DNA of 64,000 nt from JANXZS01 sp963797255 (GCA_963797255.1 CAWCOV010000030.1:186001-250000), one strand, 5' to 3'. Positions 16,121-25,416 are shown, numbered from the stretch's first letter. Program-made: numbers and translations. Notes: a model not told the origin generated them from the sequence alone.

Positions 16121-18148
16121 ATGCTTTCGCGCATGTTGCTAGCCCGCAAGCTCACACTGGTTATCCTCTTTCTTTTCGTTGCCCTGGAAGCAGATGCCCG
16201 CGTAGCACGGGTGGAGATCGCAACCCGGATTGACGTGCTGGGCGGCAAGGAATTCGAGACTGCGGGGGCGTATGAGCGGATCACCGGGCGAGTGTACTTT
16301 TCGGTCGCCGTGGATGACCCGCACAACAGCGGCATCGTGGATATTGCGAACGCGGTGAATCTCAAAAACGGGGAAGTTGAGTTTTCCTCGGACTTCATCG
16401 CCGTTCGGCCTAAAGATCCGGCGAAGAGCAATGGCTCGATGATTCTTGAGAATCCCAACCGCGGATATGGGCGGATTGTTTTTCTGGTTGATGGCGGAAA
16501 TCTAGATATCTCAAAGGATGTGGGCGATGCGTGGCTACTGCGTCATGGCTACACGATTGTGACGCTGGGCTGGCAGTGGGATGCGACCGGCGATGATGCT
16601 TTGAAGCTCTATGCGCCCATTGCGAAGGACCACGGCAAAACGATCACCGGGCTGGTGCGCGGCGACATTATGCCTTCGAAAGTGATGGAGGAAATTCCGC
16701 TCGGTCATCTGATTACTGGCAGAATGGGCGGCACGGAGTATCCGGTCTTCGCTCCCAAAGATCCTCGCAACAGCCTTACAGTGCGCAAGACTCGAGAGTC
16801 TGGACGGCTGCGGCTTCCGCGATCCGAGTGGCAGTTTGCGCAGACAGTGGACGGTAAACTGGAGCCGAGTAATCGCTTCATTCATCTGAACGGCGGATTT
16901 CAGCCAGGGCGAATTTACGAATACATCTATGTTGCGGCGGATCCGGTGGTGGCCGGGCTGGGATTCGCGGCGTTTCGCGATTTCGCCGCGTATGCCAAGC
17001 ATTCGCCAGATGCGATTACCCCGGCGAAACGAGTTTATGGAGAAGGCATTTCGCAGAATGGGCGCTTTCTTCGGGATTTCCTTTACCAGGGCTTTAATGC
17101 CGATGAGGAAAACAGACCCGCATTGGATGGAGTGCTGGCGCATGTAGCTGGAGCGGGGCGCGGAAGCTTCAACTACCGATTCGCGCAGCCATCGCGGGAT
17201 GCGCAGCCAACTTCATCCATCTATTTTCCGACGGACATCTTTCCTTTCACCGATTTGCCTGAGACGGATCCGCTCACCGCCGCGTCGGGTGGGTTGCTTG
17301 TCCGCGCCATTGCGGACAAGGTGGTTCCGAAGATCTTCCTATCGAACACGTCCTATGAGTACTGGGGCCGTGTGGCCTCGCTCATCAGCACCAGCGCCGA
17401 TGGGCAGCGGGATGTGGAGACTTCTCCCGACGTACGCATCTACCATTTCACCGGCTTGCAGCATTTTCCCGGACCGTTTCCACCTGCTCGCGGGGAAAAC
17501 GACCTGATGGGGCAGGAGATGGAGACTTATCTTCCGGTCAGATTCTTCTGGCGGTCAATGATCGCGAATATGGATGCATGGGTACGCAACGACACCGCAC
17601 CCCCGGCGAGCAGTTATCCGCGAATTGACCAGGAAAATCTGGTGCCGCTGGAGAAATGGGCTTTTCCAAAAATTCCTAACGTGAAAAAGCCTTACGAAGC
17701 GAACGCCGCATATCGGCTGGACTTTGGGCCGAACTGGCAGGCTGGGATTCTGAGTTTGCAGCCGCCAATTGTCGGCAGACCATTCCCTGTGCTGGTGCCG
17801 CAGGTGGATGCCGACGGGAACGAGCGGGACGGAGTTCGATTTCCGGAGATTACGGTGCCGCTCGCGACTTATACAGGTTGGAATCTTCGCGATCCGTCGA
17901 TTGGCGCACCGACGGAGCGGGTGGCGTTTGAAGGCTCGTTTCTCGCGTTTCCCAAGACTGCGGCCGAGCGCAAGGCGAGTGGCGATCCCCGCAAGTCAAT
18001 TGCGGAACGATATAGGGGGCGAGACGACTATCTCAATCGATATCTGCAGGCGATTGAGGGGTTGGTGAAGCAGCGCTGGCTTTTGCCGGAAGACCGCGCT
18101 GCCTTTCTCATGCTCGGCGAGCGTGAGTGGGCACTGGCAACTAAATAG
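16121..18148 (+). CDS. Large secreted alpha/beta hydrolase-domain protein
   Basis: A 675-residue protein with a signal peptide (LARKLTLVILFLFVALEADA) and a long region matching the 'alpha/beta hydrolase domain' proteins of acidobacteria and proteobacteria. YGEGISQNGRFLRDFLYQGFN would contain the nucleophile serine, SNTSYEYWGRVASL is a family block, and TGLQHFPGPFP carries a conserved histidine. Start codons ATG 16121 and ATG 16133 are close together; the open frame reaches 16046. The substrate is unknown. It ends one base before the convergent membrane-protein gene. Confidence 0.75.
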   Translation: MLSRMLLARKLTLVILFLFVALEADARVARVEIATRIDVLGGKEFETAGAYERITGRVYFSVAVDDPHNSGIVDIANAVNLKNGEVEFSSDFIAVRPKDPAKSNGSMILENPNRGYGRIVFLVDGGNLDISKDVGDAWLLRHGYTIVTLGWQWDATGDDALKLYAPIAKDHGKTITGLVRGDIMPSKVMEEIPLGHLITGRMGGTEYPVFAPKDPRNSLTVRKTRESGRLRLPRSEWQFAQTVDGKLEPSNRFIHLNGGFQPGRIYEYIYVAADPVVAGLGFAAFRDFAAYAKHSPDAITPAKRVYGEGISQNGRFLRDFLYQGFNADEENRPALDGVLAHVAGAGRGSFNYRFAQPSRDAQPTSSIYFPTDIFPFTDLPETDPLTAASGGLLVRAIADKVVPKIFLSNTSYEYWGRVASLISTSADGQRDVETSPDVRIYHFTGLQHFPGPFPPARGENDLMGQEMETYLPVRFFWRSMIANMDAWVRNDTAPPASSYPRIDQENLVPLEKWAFPKIPNVKKPYEANAAYRLDFGPNWQAGILSLQPPIVGRPFPVLVPQVDADGNERDGVRFPEITVPLATYTGWNLRDPSIGAPTERVAFEGSFLAFPKTAAERKASGDPRKSIAERYRGRDDYLNRYLQAIEGLVKQRWLLPEDRAAFLMLGEREWALATK

Positions 18149-18149
18149 A

Positions 18150-18611
18150 TTAGCTCGCTACCCGGTCGCGAATGGTTTGCGTAGCTGCCAACCTGCTGGA
18201 CGCTGGTGCCTTCCAGATCGCCAGGGCGAGGCAAAGCGCGATCAGCATTTCCGTGATGACGGGGCCCGAAAAAAAGAACTCCCACGAATTGACGGTGAGC
18301 GCGAAATAGCCCACGAGAAAAGTGCCGAGAATGGGCCGAAGTGCTTTGGCGTTCGTCTTTGCCAGCGTGCTCAGCTGCCAGAAGACGATCGCTTCGAGCG
18401 TAAGGAAGATGGTGACGGCGAGGCCTAATCCCATGTGGAATTCCCAATAGTTTCGCGTAACTCCCATGGCGGGGAAGAATACGGTCTTCATGGCCTGGAC
18501 CACCTGTGCCGCAGCGGGCGGCGGAGCCCCGAAGACTCCGCCAACCGTGTGCAGTGCTGCGTGAATGAGCGTGAGGATGGACGCGATGCGAAGAAGGATG
18601 AAGGGTTTCAT
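18150..18611 (-). CDS. Four-helix membrane protein in ArsR-SRPBCC operon
   Basis: A 153-residue protein with four membrane helices (about 5-25, 60-82, 92-112, 117-136). The start overlaps the stop of the SRPBCC gene by 4 bp, so it is the third gene of the arsR-SRPBCC operon. No biochemical role is known. The family resembles small hypothetical membrane proteins seen beside such regulators; no name is assigned. Confidence 0.65.
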   Translation of the reverse strand: MKPFILLRIASILTLIHAALHTVGGVFGAPPPAAAQVVQAMKTVFFPAMGVTRNYWEFHMGLGLAVTIFLTLEAIVFWQLSTLAKTNAKALRPILGTFLVGYFALTVNSWEFFFSGPVITEMLIALCLALAIWKAPASSRLAATQTIRDRVAS

Positions 18612-19126
18612 TTGGCCTCTCCTGCGGATGCCTTTTTGTTCGCTTCTGTTGCGTACACCGAAAGAGTTCTTTCCCAGGCTCCGGGTGAGTCCATCATGTC
18701 CCGGAGCTTTTGGTACCCTTCGCCGTGACGTTCCAACCCACTGTGTTTCAACTCGACGAACGTGGTGCCGGACGCCTCGCCGGTAAAACGGATTTCGACT
18801 TCGCTGGACTTCGCCAGGTCGGGATCAAACTTCCAGCTCGATTCCTGATGCGAGGGTCCCAGGTGCCAGGAAAATTTCACGCTGCGAGGCGGATCCCATT
18901 GCAGTACGTAACCCCATTCGCATTCGTTGCCATCGGCGTCGCGTTCAAACCAGCGGCCACCGGTTCGTGGCTCCACGAAGATAGCCTGAAAGGGTTTCTG
19001 GCCGATGTGGTGTTCGGCGGGCCACCAATTTTCCATGTTCTCGACAAAGACGGCAAAGGCGCGTTCTGGGGGAATTTGAACCCGGATGCTCTTACGGACG
19101 ACGGCTTTTTCTGCGGTTTCTGCCAT
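18608..19126 (-). CDS. SRPBCC (AHSA1-like) domain protein
   Basis: A 172-residue single-domain protein of the START/AHSA1 type: VRKSIRVQIPPERAFAVFVE at the N-terminus, WGYVLQWDPPRSVKFSW in the centre and GWxxxL-like GEGYQKLRDMM at the end. These helix-grip proteins bind small hydrophobic ligands or act as Hsp90 co-chaperone relatives. ATG 19126 has AGGAG upstream. It overlaps the arsR coding end by 35 bp, and the arsR-SRPBCC pairing is very common. Confidence 0.88.
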   Translation of the reverse strand: MAETAEKAVVRKSIRVQIPPERAFAVFVENMENWWPAEHHIGQKPFQAIFVEPRTGGRWFERDADGNECEWGYVLQWDPPRSVKFSWHLGPSHQESSWKFDPDLAKSSEVEIRFTGEASGTTFVELKHSGLERHGEGYQKLRDMMDSPGAWERTLSVYATEANKKASAGEAK

Positions 19127-19445
19127 TGTTATCTCCTGAAGATTCTGCTTCGGCGGACAGTTTGAACGATCCCAGCGCCTGCTCCCACAATGCTTCGAAG
19201 TGTGCGCGCAGAACTGCGATGCCTTCCGGATTGACGTGATACAGGCGACGGGTTCCCGCCTTGGTGTCGCTGACCAGCCCGGCATTCTTCAGCACCCGCA
19301 GGTGCTGGGAGACGGCTGGCCGGCTGACGGGGAAGGCGCCAGCTAATTCGTGTACCGCGAGGGGCCCGGCGGCCAGTCGCTGAAAGATGGCGAGGCGGGT
19401 GGAATCGCTCAAAGCTTCGAGTCCGGATTGTAGGTAAGCGTCCAC
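19092..19445 (-). CDS. ArsR-family transcriptional regulator
   Basis: A 117-residue winged-helix repressor: ALSDSTRLAIFQRLAAG, then the recognition helix FPVSRPAVSQHLRVLKNAGLV and the wing GTRRLYHVNPEG. No metal-binding cysteine pair is visible, which suggests a non-metal ligand. The frame is open to TTG 19484, but that TTG is part of a consensus -35 box. GTG 19445 lies about 10 bases after the -10 box, has no Shine-Dalgarno site and implies a leaderless mRNA. It overlaps and probably controls the SRPBCC gene and the membrane-protein gene. Confidence 0.85.
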   Translation of the reverse strand: MDAYLQSGLEALSDSTRLAIFQRLAAGPLAVHELAGAFPVSRPAVSQHLRVLKNAGLVSDTKAGTRRLYHVNPEGIAVLRAHFEALWEQALGSFKLSAEAESSGDNNGRNRRKSRRP

Positions 19446-19450
19446 TAACC

Positions 19451-19484
19451 GTAAGTTATCGCTTACCGCTCCTGTCCTTGTCAA
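19451..19484 (-). promoter_or_regulatory. arsR promoter with overlapping palindromic operator
   Basis: On the minus strand TTGACA (19484-19479) is followed by an 18-bp spacer and GATAAC (19460-19455). A palindrome GTAAG-N6-CTTAC (19466-19462 and 19455-19451) covers the -10 box, as expected of an autoregulatory ArsR operator. The predicted transcription start falls within a few bases of the GTG start codon. Confidence 0.65.
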
Positions 19485-19567
19485 GAGGGTGGGAAGAAAA
19501 ATAGCACGCCGGCAAGGTTAGGTAGATAATCGTGCCGGGCAAAAAGGCGGTAGGCCGAGGTGACCGT

Positions 19568-19897
19568 ATGGCGACAAAGACGGAAGAGGCTGTCGTGATC
19601 ATGCTGGATGACGTTGGACCGAAGAAGGAGCGGGATCTGAATTGCAATACGAGTGCGCTTGAAGACCTGTTGATGGAGCGTCTCGCGACGGATGGTTGCG
19701 GGGTTCTGGATGGAAGCGAGACGGGGCCGGCGGGCACGACGATATTCCTGTATGGAGCGGACTGCGAGAAGATGTTCACAAGCGTCGAGCCGGTTTTGAA
19801 GAGCTATGCTCTTTGCCGCAACGGCAAGGTGGTGATTCGTCGCGGTGGTCCCGGTTCAGAGCAGAGGGAGATTCGCCTGGCTGCAAAGTGTGTGTAG
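19568..19897 (+). CDS. Small hypothetical protein
   Basis: A 109-residue soluble protein starting MATKTEEAVV. GAGGTG lies 5 bases ahead of ATG 19568, supporting this start over the in-frame upstream one at 19532. The alternating pattern with TTIFLYGADCEKMFTSVEPVL and RRGGPGSEQREIRL suggests a compact alpha/beta fold; six cysteines are spread through it. It was not recognised as a known family. It stands alone between divergent arsR and mreB. Confidence 0.6.
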   Translation: MATKTEEAVVIMLDDVGPKKERDLNCNTSALEDLLMERLATDGCGVLDGSETGPAGTTIFLYGADCEKMFTSVEPVLKSYALCRNGKVVIRRGGPGSEQREIRLAAKCV

Positions 19898-19930
19898 CAC
19901 GGCCGCTTTTCCGGTAGAAAGCCGCAAGCC

Positions 19931-20002
19931 GATGCAACGTGGGCGTTTCGCGCTCGCAACTTCGCTGTTGCATCGAGAATCCGGATTGACACGGCTTGCG
20001 CC
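19931..20002 (+). promoter_or_regulatory. Hairpin and possible promoter upstream of mreB
   Basis: GATGCAAC (19931-19938) and GTTGCATC (19967-19974) form 8-bp inverted arms. They could end the small gene before or act in the leader. A TTGACA (19986-19991) lies 12 bases further on, with only a weak -10 candidate 17-18 bases downstream. Confidence 0.3.
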
Positions 20003-20084
20003 TACAACAATGGTGGCGGATTGCATGAGACAATGAGATTCTGGCCTTACAATTAAGTTGAGTCTCAGGAAAAGTCCCGTATTC

Positions 20085-21149
20085 ATGTCATTCAATGGAT
20101 TTCAGTCGCGTTCTTCGCGGTCGCACGGAGTGCGTTCGCTGTTTAGTGTGTTTTCGAGTGATCTGGCGATCGATCTTGGCACGGCCAATACGCTCGTCTA
20201 CGCGCGTGGCAAGGGAATTGTTGTCAATGAGCCTTCGATCGTAGCGATCAACAAGAACACCGGGGAAGTCGAGGCTGTCGGCAAAGAGGCAAAAGAAATG
20301 CTTGGCCGTACGCCAGGCAACATTGTCGCCATCAAGCCTATGAAGGACGGCGTGATCGCCGACTTCAAGATCACCGAGAAGATGTTGAATTACTTCATCC
20401 AGAAGGCACACAACCGCAAGATGCTGGTGCATCCGCGCATTGTGATTGGCGTGCCGTCGGAGATTACGCAGGTTGAAAAGCGCGCTGTTGAGGACTCAGC
20501 GTATCGCGCCAAGGCCAGCGAAGTTTTCCTGGTGGAGCAGGCGATGGTAGCCGCGATTGGTGCGGGCCTGCCGATCACGGAGCCCTCGGGCAACATGGTT
20601 GTGGATATTGGCGGAGGAACGACGGATGTTGCGGTCATTTCTCTGTCGGGCATTGTCTATTCGCGGTCGGTCCGCATGGCGGGCAACCAGATGGACGAAG
20701 CCATCATGAATTACCTCAAGCGCAAGTACAACCTGCTGATCGGCGAGCGCACGGCAGAGCAGATCAAGATTGAAATTGGGTCTGCTTACCCGCTGGACAA
20801 GCCGATTACGATGGAGATCAAGGGACGCAACCTGATTGAAGGCGTGCCGAAGACGATCACCATCGACGACAGCGAAATTCGCGAGGCATTGACGGAGTGC
20901 ATTTCGACGATCATGAATGCCATTCGCGTTGCGTTGGAACGGACACCACCAGAGTTGAGCGCGGACATCAGCGACCGTGGCATTGTGTTAACTGGCGGCG
21001 GGGCCCTGATCAAGAACCTGGATAAGCGTATTCGCGAGGAGACCGGGCTTCCCGTGTCAATTGCGGATGATCCGCTGGCCAGCGTGGTGCTGGGCACGGG
21101 CAAGATGTTGAGCGACTTCCGACTGCTGCGGAAGATCAAGATCGACTAA
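20085..21149 (+). CDS. mreB: Rod shape-determining actin homolog MreB
   Basis: A 354-residue bacterial actin. Phosphate 1 LAIDLGTANTLVY, phosphate 2 VVDIGGGTTDVAVIS and the adenosine motif GGGALIKNLD are intact. MreB filaments under the inner membrane organise the elongasome. An N-terminal stretch of about 25 Ser/Arg/Phe-rich residues precedes the actin core (SFNGFQSRS...), possibly the membrane-binding amphipathic part. ATG 20085 is preferred over TTG 20058. It heads mreBCD-mrdA-rodA, with a GC-rich hairpin after it that might tune downstream expression. Confidence 0.97.
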   Translation: MSFNGFQSRSSRSHGVRSLFSVFSSDLAIDLGTANTLVYARGKGIVVNEPSIVAINKNTGEVEAVGKEAKEMLGRTPGNIVAIKPMKDGVIADFKITEKMLNYFIQKAHNRKMLVHPRIVIGVPSEITQVEKRAVEDSAYRAKASEVFLVEQAMVAAIGAGLPITEPSGNMVVDIGGGTTDVAVISLSGIVYSRSVRMAGNQMDEAIMNYLKRKYNLLIGERTAEQIKIEIGSAYPLDKPITMEIKGRNLIEGVPKTITIDDSEIREALTECISTIMNAIRVALERTPPELSADISDRGIVLTGGGALIKNLDKRIREETGLPVSIADDPLASVVLGTGKMLSDFRLLRKIKID

Positions 21150-21155
21150 CCTATC

Positions 21156-21183
21156 GCGGCCGTGCCCGTGTGTGCGCGGCCGC
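21156..21183 (+). terminator. GC-rich hairpin after mreB
   Basis: GCGGCCG (21156-21162) pairs with CGGCCGC (21177-21183) 7 bp after the mreB stop. There is no T-run, so it may act as an attenuator or RNA 3'-end stabiliser between mreB and mreC rather than as a full terminator. Confidence 0.45.
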
Positions 21184-21279
21184 AGTCCTTCACGCCCCCG
21201 GATCCATTGCTGCGAGTACCCTTTCACGTACTAGCGCGCGAAGAGGGCACAATGCACACTCGGAACGTCAATCGGAAGT

Positions 21280-22752
21280 ATGGAATCATTTCTCAGCCGG
21301 TATAAAAACGTCCTGGTGCTGATCGTTGTCCTGCTGGTCCAGGTTGTCGGTCTCGCCGTACAGGTGAGGCGGGCGGCCTCGGATGCGCCGGAGGGTAGAC
21401 AGGTTCGGCTGATCCGCTACTGGGTAGTGAGCCTTGTAACGCCGCCGGAAAAGCTGGTTCATTCGATTGGGCACGGGTTCCGCAGCATGTGGTCGAACTA
21501 CGCCTACCTTCGCGGAGTGCGGCGTGAAAATCGCGATCTGAAAGCGGAAGTGCAGCGACTGCGCATTGAGCAGGCAGGGCTGATGGAAGATGCGCGGCAA
21601 GGGCAGCGTCTGCAGAAACTGCTTTCGTTCAAAGAGCAGTACATTTACAAGACACAACCGGCGCAAGTGATTGGAACTTCGGGTTCGGATCTCTCGCACG
21701 TTCTGATTATCGATAAGGGATCGCACGACGGCATCAAGGTGGACATGCCAGTGATCACTCCGGACGGAGTGGTGGGCAAGATCAAGGAAGTGTATTCGCG
21801 TGAGTCGCATCTTCTGCTGATCTCCGATCAGACGAGTGGTGCAGGTGTGTTGCTGGAGTCATTGCGCCTGAGGGGCGTGCTTCGCGGGAATTCGCTGGGC
21901 CAGCCACAGATCGTCAACATGACGACGGACGAACGCATCAAGGCGGGCGAACGTGTGCTGACCAGTGGTGGCGACCAGGTCTATCCGAGAGGATTGCCGG
22001 TTGGCGTGGTGGACCACACGATTCCCGATCCTGAGCATGACGGTTATGTAGCAATTGTGGTGAAGACAGCAGCTAACCTGTCGCGGCTTGAGGAAGTTCT
22101 CGTAGTCACTGAAGTGAACGAGAACATGACGGCAGCGCAGCAGCAGGATATTCAACAGAGCCTGGCAGAAGCAGACACGCAGAAGCGTGCGGCCGATATA
22201 TTGTCAGAGCGGCTGCCGGGATTAAAGGATCCAAATGCACCGGCTGATGCTGCAAGCCAGGTTCCTGCAGATACGCCGGAGGGCGATCCAGGTCGACCGC
22301 CAAAGCCGGGAGTGGCACTGCATCCTGATCGTTTCTCTCCGAACTCAGCGCCGCCTGCAAATACACTGACACCGGGACAGAGTCCTCCTCGCACAACGCC
22401 GAACGTAACGACTACGCCGCCGAGCGATGGGACAAATCCAGCAACTCCAGCTACAACCCCGAAACCGCGTGTGGGCACCGGAACGGCGCAGGCACCCTCG
22501 TCCACTGGAAATGGCTCGACTGCGGGAAGTGGAACAGCTGCGGGGGGCGCAGGAACAGCGGCTGCTCCAGTTCGAAAGCCGCGAGTTCTGCCACCGCCGG
22601 ATGGCAGCACGCCAACGCAGGCAACGCCAAAGGCACCGTCCACAACCGCAAAGCCAGCGCAACCTGCTGCAACGACTCCAAAGCCTGAGAATGCCCAGCC
22701 GAAACCGGACGCTGCGACTCCGGATACAAAACCGCCGGGAGGTCGCCTCTAG
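21280..22752 (+). CDS. mreC: Rod shape-determining protein MreC with long disordered tail
   Basis: A 490-residue bitopic protein: one membrane helix (about 10-28), a coiled coil (about 70-110, RRENRDLKAEVQRLRIEQ) and the two beta-barrel MreC core (about 125-285), containing VITPDGVVGKIKEV and RVLTSGGDQVYPRGLPVG. MreC connects MreB to PBP2 in the periplasm. From about residue 325 to the end it is almost entirely Pro, Thr, Ala, Ser and Gly, an unusually long disordered periplasmic tail. The mreD start follows 2 bp after the stop. Confidence 0.95.
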   Translation: MESFLSRYKNVLVLIVVLLVQVVGLAVQVRRAASDAPEGRQVRLIRYWVVSLVTPPEKLVHSIGHGFRSMWSNYAYLRGVRRENRDLKAEVQRLRIEQAGLMEDARQGQRLQKLLSFKEQYIYKTQPAQVIGTSGSDLSHVLIIDKGSHDGIKVDMPVITPDGVVGKIKEVYSRESHLLLISDQTSGAGVLLESLRLRGVLRGNSLGQPQIVNMTTDERIKAGERVLTSGGDQVYPRGLPVGVVDHTIPDPEHDGYVAIVVKTAANLSRLEEVLVVTEVNENMTAAQQQDIQQSLAEADTQKRAADILSERLPGLKDPNAPADAASQVPADTPEGDPGRPPKPGVALHPDRFSPNSAPPANTLTPGQSPPRTTPNVTTTPPSDGTNPATPATTPKPRVGTGTAQAPSSTGNGSTAGSGTAAGGAGTAAAPVRKPRVLPPPDGSTPTQATPKAPSTTAKPAQPAATTPKPENAQPKPDAATPDTKPPGGRL

Positions 22753-22754
22753 CA

Positions 22755-23276
22755 TTGGCATTGCTTACCGCCAATTCGCGCCGCGACATTGAGGTTCATT
22801 CCTTCCCGTGGCTGGTCTCCATCCTGGTTCCGGTGATTGCACTGGGCTTGCAAGCGTATCTGCCGTTGCATTTCTGGCGTTTCGGCATCCTTGATTTGCC
22901 GCTGATTATCACGGTTTACTTCGCGATTGCGCGACGCAATCCCATCGCAGGCACGTTGACCGGGGCAGCAATCGGAATAGCGCAGGACGCGCTGACGCAG
23001 CAGCCGATCGGCATCAACGGAATTTCAAAGGCGATTATTGGCTATCTTTGCGCTTCCATTGGTATGCGCGTGGACGTCGATAATCATGGTACTCGGCTGA
23101 TCCTGAACTTTGGCGCAACCTGGCTGAACAGCGCAATTACGATGCTGATCGTCCATCGCATGCTGGCGATGCAGGTGGCGTGGAGTTGGTGGCATGAACT
23201 GATTCGCGCCGTGGTGAATTCGCTGGTGGCAGTAGTGTTGTTTGCCCTGCTGGACCGCAGCAAACGCGAGAACTGA
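22755..23276 (+). CDS. mreD: Rod shape-determining protein MreD
   Basis: A 173-residue polytopic membrane protein with about five hydrophobic helices, placed directly between mreC and mrdA. The segment GLLQDxLTxxPIG-like (GIAQDALTQQPIGINGISKAIIGY) is the MreD signature. The TTG start at 22755 lies 2 bp after the mreC stop, so it is probably translationally coupled; no better start is seen. Confidence 0.92.
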   Translation: MALLTANSRRDIEVHSFPWLVSILVPVIALGLQAYLPLHFWRFGILDLPLIITVYFAIARRNPIAGTLTGAAIGIAQDALTQQPIGINGISKAIIGYLCASIGMRVDVDNHGTRLILNFGATWLNSAITMLIVHRMLAMQVAWSWWHELIRAVVNSLVAVVLFALLDRSKREN

Positions 23277-23329
23277 TCCTCGGGGCCCGGAATCGCAGTA
23301 TCCTAGAAGAAACAAGCGAGTTTTCGAAG

Positions 23330-25333
23330 ATGTATTCAGACAATCCAAATCGGGACGAAAAGCTTCCGGCGATGAAGCTGGCGGTGGCCCAGTATGTGGT
23401 CATTGGGATCCTGCTTGTGCTTGTCTCGGGATTGTGGCGGCTGCAGGTACTGGGAGCGCAGAATTATCGTGCTCTGGCTGAACAGAATCGCGTTCGCAAA
23501 GTCCCCATACTCGCGCCGCGAGGCAAGCTGCTGGACCGCGAAGGCCGGGTGGTGGTGGACAACTATCCTTCGGTCTCGTGCTTCCTGGTGCGAGAGGCAG
23601 GGCGTGATATCAGCGCGGATCTGCCCATGATTGCACGCGGTCTGCATATGGACGTGGAGCAACTGGAATCCATTCTCAAGCGCTACCGCACAGCGCCGAT
23701 TTACCAGCCTTTGCCGCTGAAACAGGACATTTCTCCTGACGAGCAGGCGTTTATCGACTCCCATCGCAATGAGCTGCCGGAGTTGGAGACAGTCGACGAA
23801 CAGCGGCGTTTGTATCCACGGGATGGTTTTGCTGCGCACTTGATTGGCTACGTCGGCGAAGTAAGCGAAGACATGCTCAACAACGACGACCGCTACGCCT
23901 ATTACATGCCGGGCGACGTGGTGGGGCGGTCAGGGGTTGAGCAGACCTACGACCAGGTGTTGCGCGGCAAGGACGGCTCGCGCGACGTCGTGGTGGACAG
24001 CCATGGCCGCGAGGTTGGGAGACTGGGCAAGGAGCCCGCTGTGGGCGGCCAGAGCTTGAAGCTGACCATCGACATCGACATTCAGCGTGCTTCGGAGCTG
24101 GCTCTCGGCGACCGAAATGGCGCGATTATCGCGATGGATCCACGGACGGGAGAGGTGCTGTCGCTGGTCAGCCATCCCAGCTTCGATCCCAACGCTTTTG
24201 CCATTCGCATCCATCGCGGCGAGTGGAACAGGCTGATTACCGATCCCGATCACCCGCTGATGAACAAGGCCATCCAGGCGCAACTGGCTCCGGGATCGAC
24301 ATTCAAAATCATTATGGCGACGGCGGGTTTGCAGGAAGGCATCGCCCAGACACTGCACGTGAATTGCACGGGAGGAGCGAATTTCTATGGACGCTACTTC
24401 AAGTGCTGGATTCCGCACGGCGGCCACGGCGGAACGGATATCACCAAGGGCATTTACCAGTCTTGTGACGTGTTCTTCTACAACCTTGCCGAGCGGCTTG
24501 GTATTGGCAAGATTTCGAAGTGGGCGCGGGCGCTGGGGCTGGGTCAAAAGACGGGCATCGACCTGCCGGGTGAGGTGTCCGGGGTAATGCCGTCGGAAGA
24601 ATGGAAGATGAAGAACTACCACGAGAAATGGTATGCGGGCGAAACCATCTCCGTGGGCATTGGGCAGGGCGCGATTGCGGCCACGCCGGTGCAGATGATG
24701 CGGGCGATCGCCGGAATAGCTTCGGGAGGGGTGCTGGTGCGGCCCCACGTGGTGATGCCGGACCAGTTGCCGGTGGAGTATCGCAAAGCCATGCTGGACA
24801 GCTTCCCCGGGACCGGAGACGCGACAACGCATATTGATTCAGCCAACTGGGACATTGTGACGGACGCGATGGCGCTGGTGCCCTCGCCTATCGGGACGGC
24901 CCCAAGTGCTCATCTGGAGGGCATCGATTTTGCCGGGAAGACGGGCAGCGCGCAGGTCGTGAGCAACGAAGCCAAGAGCCGTCTGGGTGGGGGCAAAGCG
25001 CTTCGAGACAATGCCTGGTTCGTTGGCGTATCGCCGCGGCGAAATCCTGAAATCGTGGTCTGCACGCTAATGGAAGGCGGCGAGCACGGCAAGCTGGCTG
25101 CGCGCGTTGCCGCACAGGTGATTGAGGCTTACGTGAACAAGCAGCGCAAAATGGAGAACAACTTAGAGGAAGCCAAGAAGGCTCCCGTACCGGTGGAAGT
25201 GGGTGCGATCTGGTCGGAGACGCCAGCCGGCGACCAACCGGCACCGCTGCATGGCGGTCATTTCTACGTGACACCCGCGGAGAAGAAGCAGGACGTTGCA
25301 GCGGCGCATGCGGCTGCTGCGCGAGGGCGTTAG
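23330..25333 (+). CDS. mrdA: Penicillin-binding protein 2 (elongation transpeptidase)
   Basis: A 667-residue class B PBP that cross-links peptidoglycan during rod elongation. There is a membrane anchor at about 20-40, then a dimerisation/pedestal region (APRGKLLDREGRVVV). The transpeptidase domain has the active serine S323 in PGSTFK, an SxD box at S378-C-D380 and K537-T-G in GKTGSAQV. The C-terminal 60 residues are a charged, Ala-rich extension. ATG 23330 lies 53 bp after mreD; rodA follows 83 bp downstream. Confidence 0.96.
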   Translation: MYSDNPNRDEKLPAMKLAVAQYVVIGILLVLVSGLWRLQVLGAQNYRALAEQNRVRKVPILAPRGKLLDREGRVVVDNYPSVSCFLVREAGRDISADLPMIARGLHMDVEQLESILKRYRTAPIYQPLPLKQDISPDEQAFIDSHRNELPELETVDEQRRLYPRDGFAAHLIGYVGEVSEDMLNNDDRYAYYMPGDVVGRSGVEQTYDQVLRGKDGSRDVVVDSHGREVGRLGKEPAVGGQSLKLTIDIDIQRASELALGDRNGAIIAMDPRTGEVLSLVSHPSFDPNAFAIRIHRGEWNRLITDPDHPLMNKAIQAQLAPGSTFKIIMATAGLQEGIAQTLHVNCTGGANFYGRYFKCWIPHGGHGGTDITKGIYQSCDVFFYNLAERLGIGKISKWARALGLGQKTGIDLPGEVSGVMPSEEWKMKNYHEKWYAGETISVGIGQGAIAATPVQMMRAIAGIASGGVLVRPHVVMPDQLPVEYRKAMLDSFPGTGDATTHIDSANWDIVTDAMALVPSPIGTAPSAHLEGIDFAGKTGSAQVVSNEAKSRLGGGKALRDNAWFVGVSPRRNPEIVVCTLMEGGEHGKLAARVAAQVIEAYVNKQRKMENNLEEAKKAPVPVEVGAIWSETPAGDQPAPLHGGHFYVTPAEKKQDVAAAHAAAARGR

Positions 25334-25416
25334 AGAGATTCGGCCGGCGATAGATGGTCGGAATGCAGAGGATCGACGGCTTTACAGCGGTTTAAGAGTT
25401 AAAGGACAAGAGCAGG

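Noticed and set aside
15943..16458. N-terminal extension of the four-helix membrane protein
   Set aside because: It is antisense to the hydrolase gene, is Ser/Arg-rich, and starts at TTG; the internal ATG gives a normal membrane protein.
19446..19484. TTG 19484 as the ArsR start
   Set aside because: The TTG is the first half of a consensus -35 box with a matching -10 box, and the extra residues are not seen in typical ArsR proteins.
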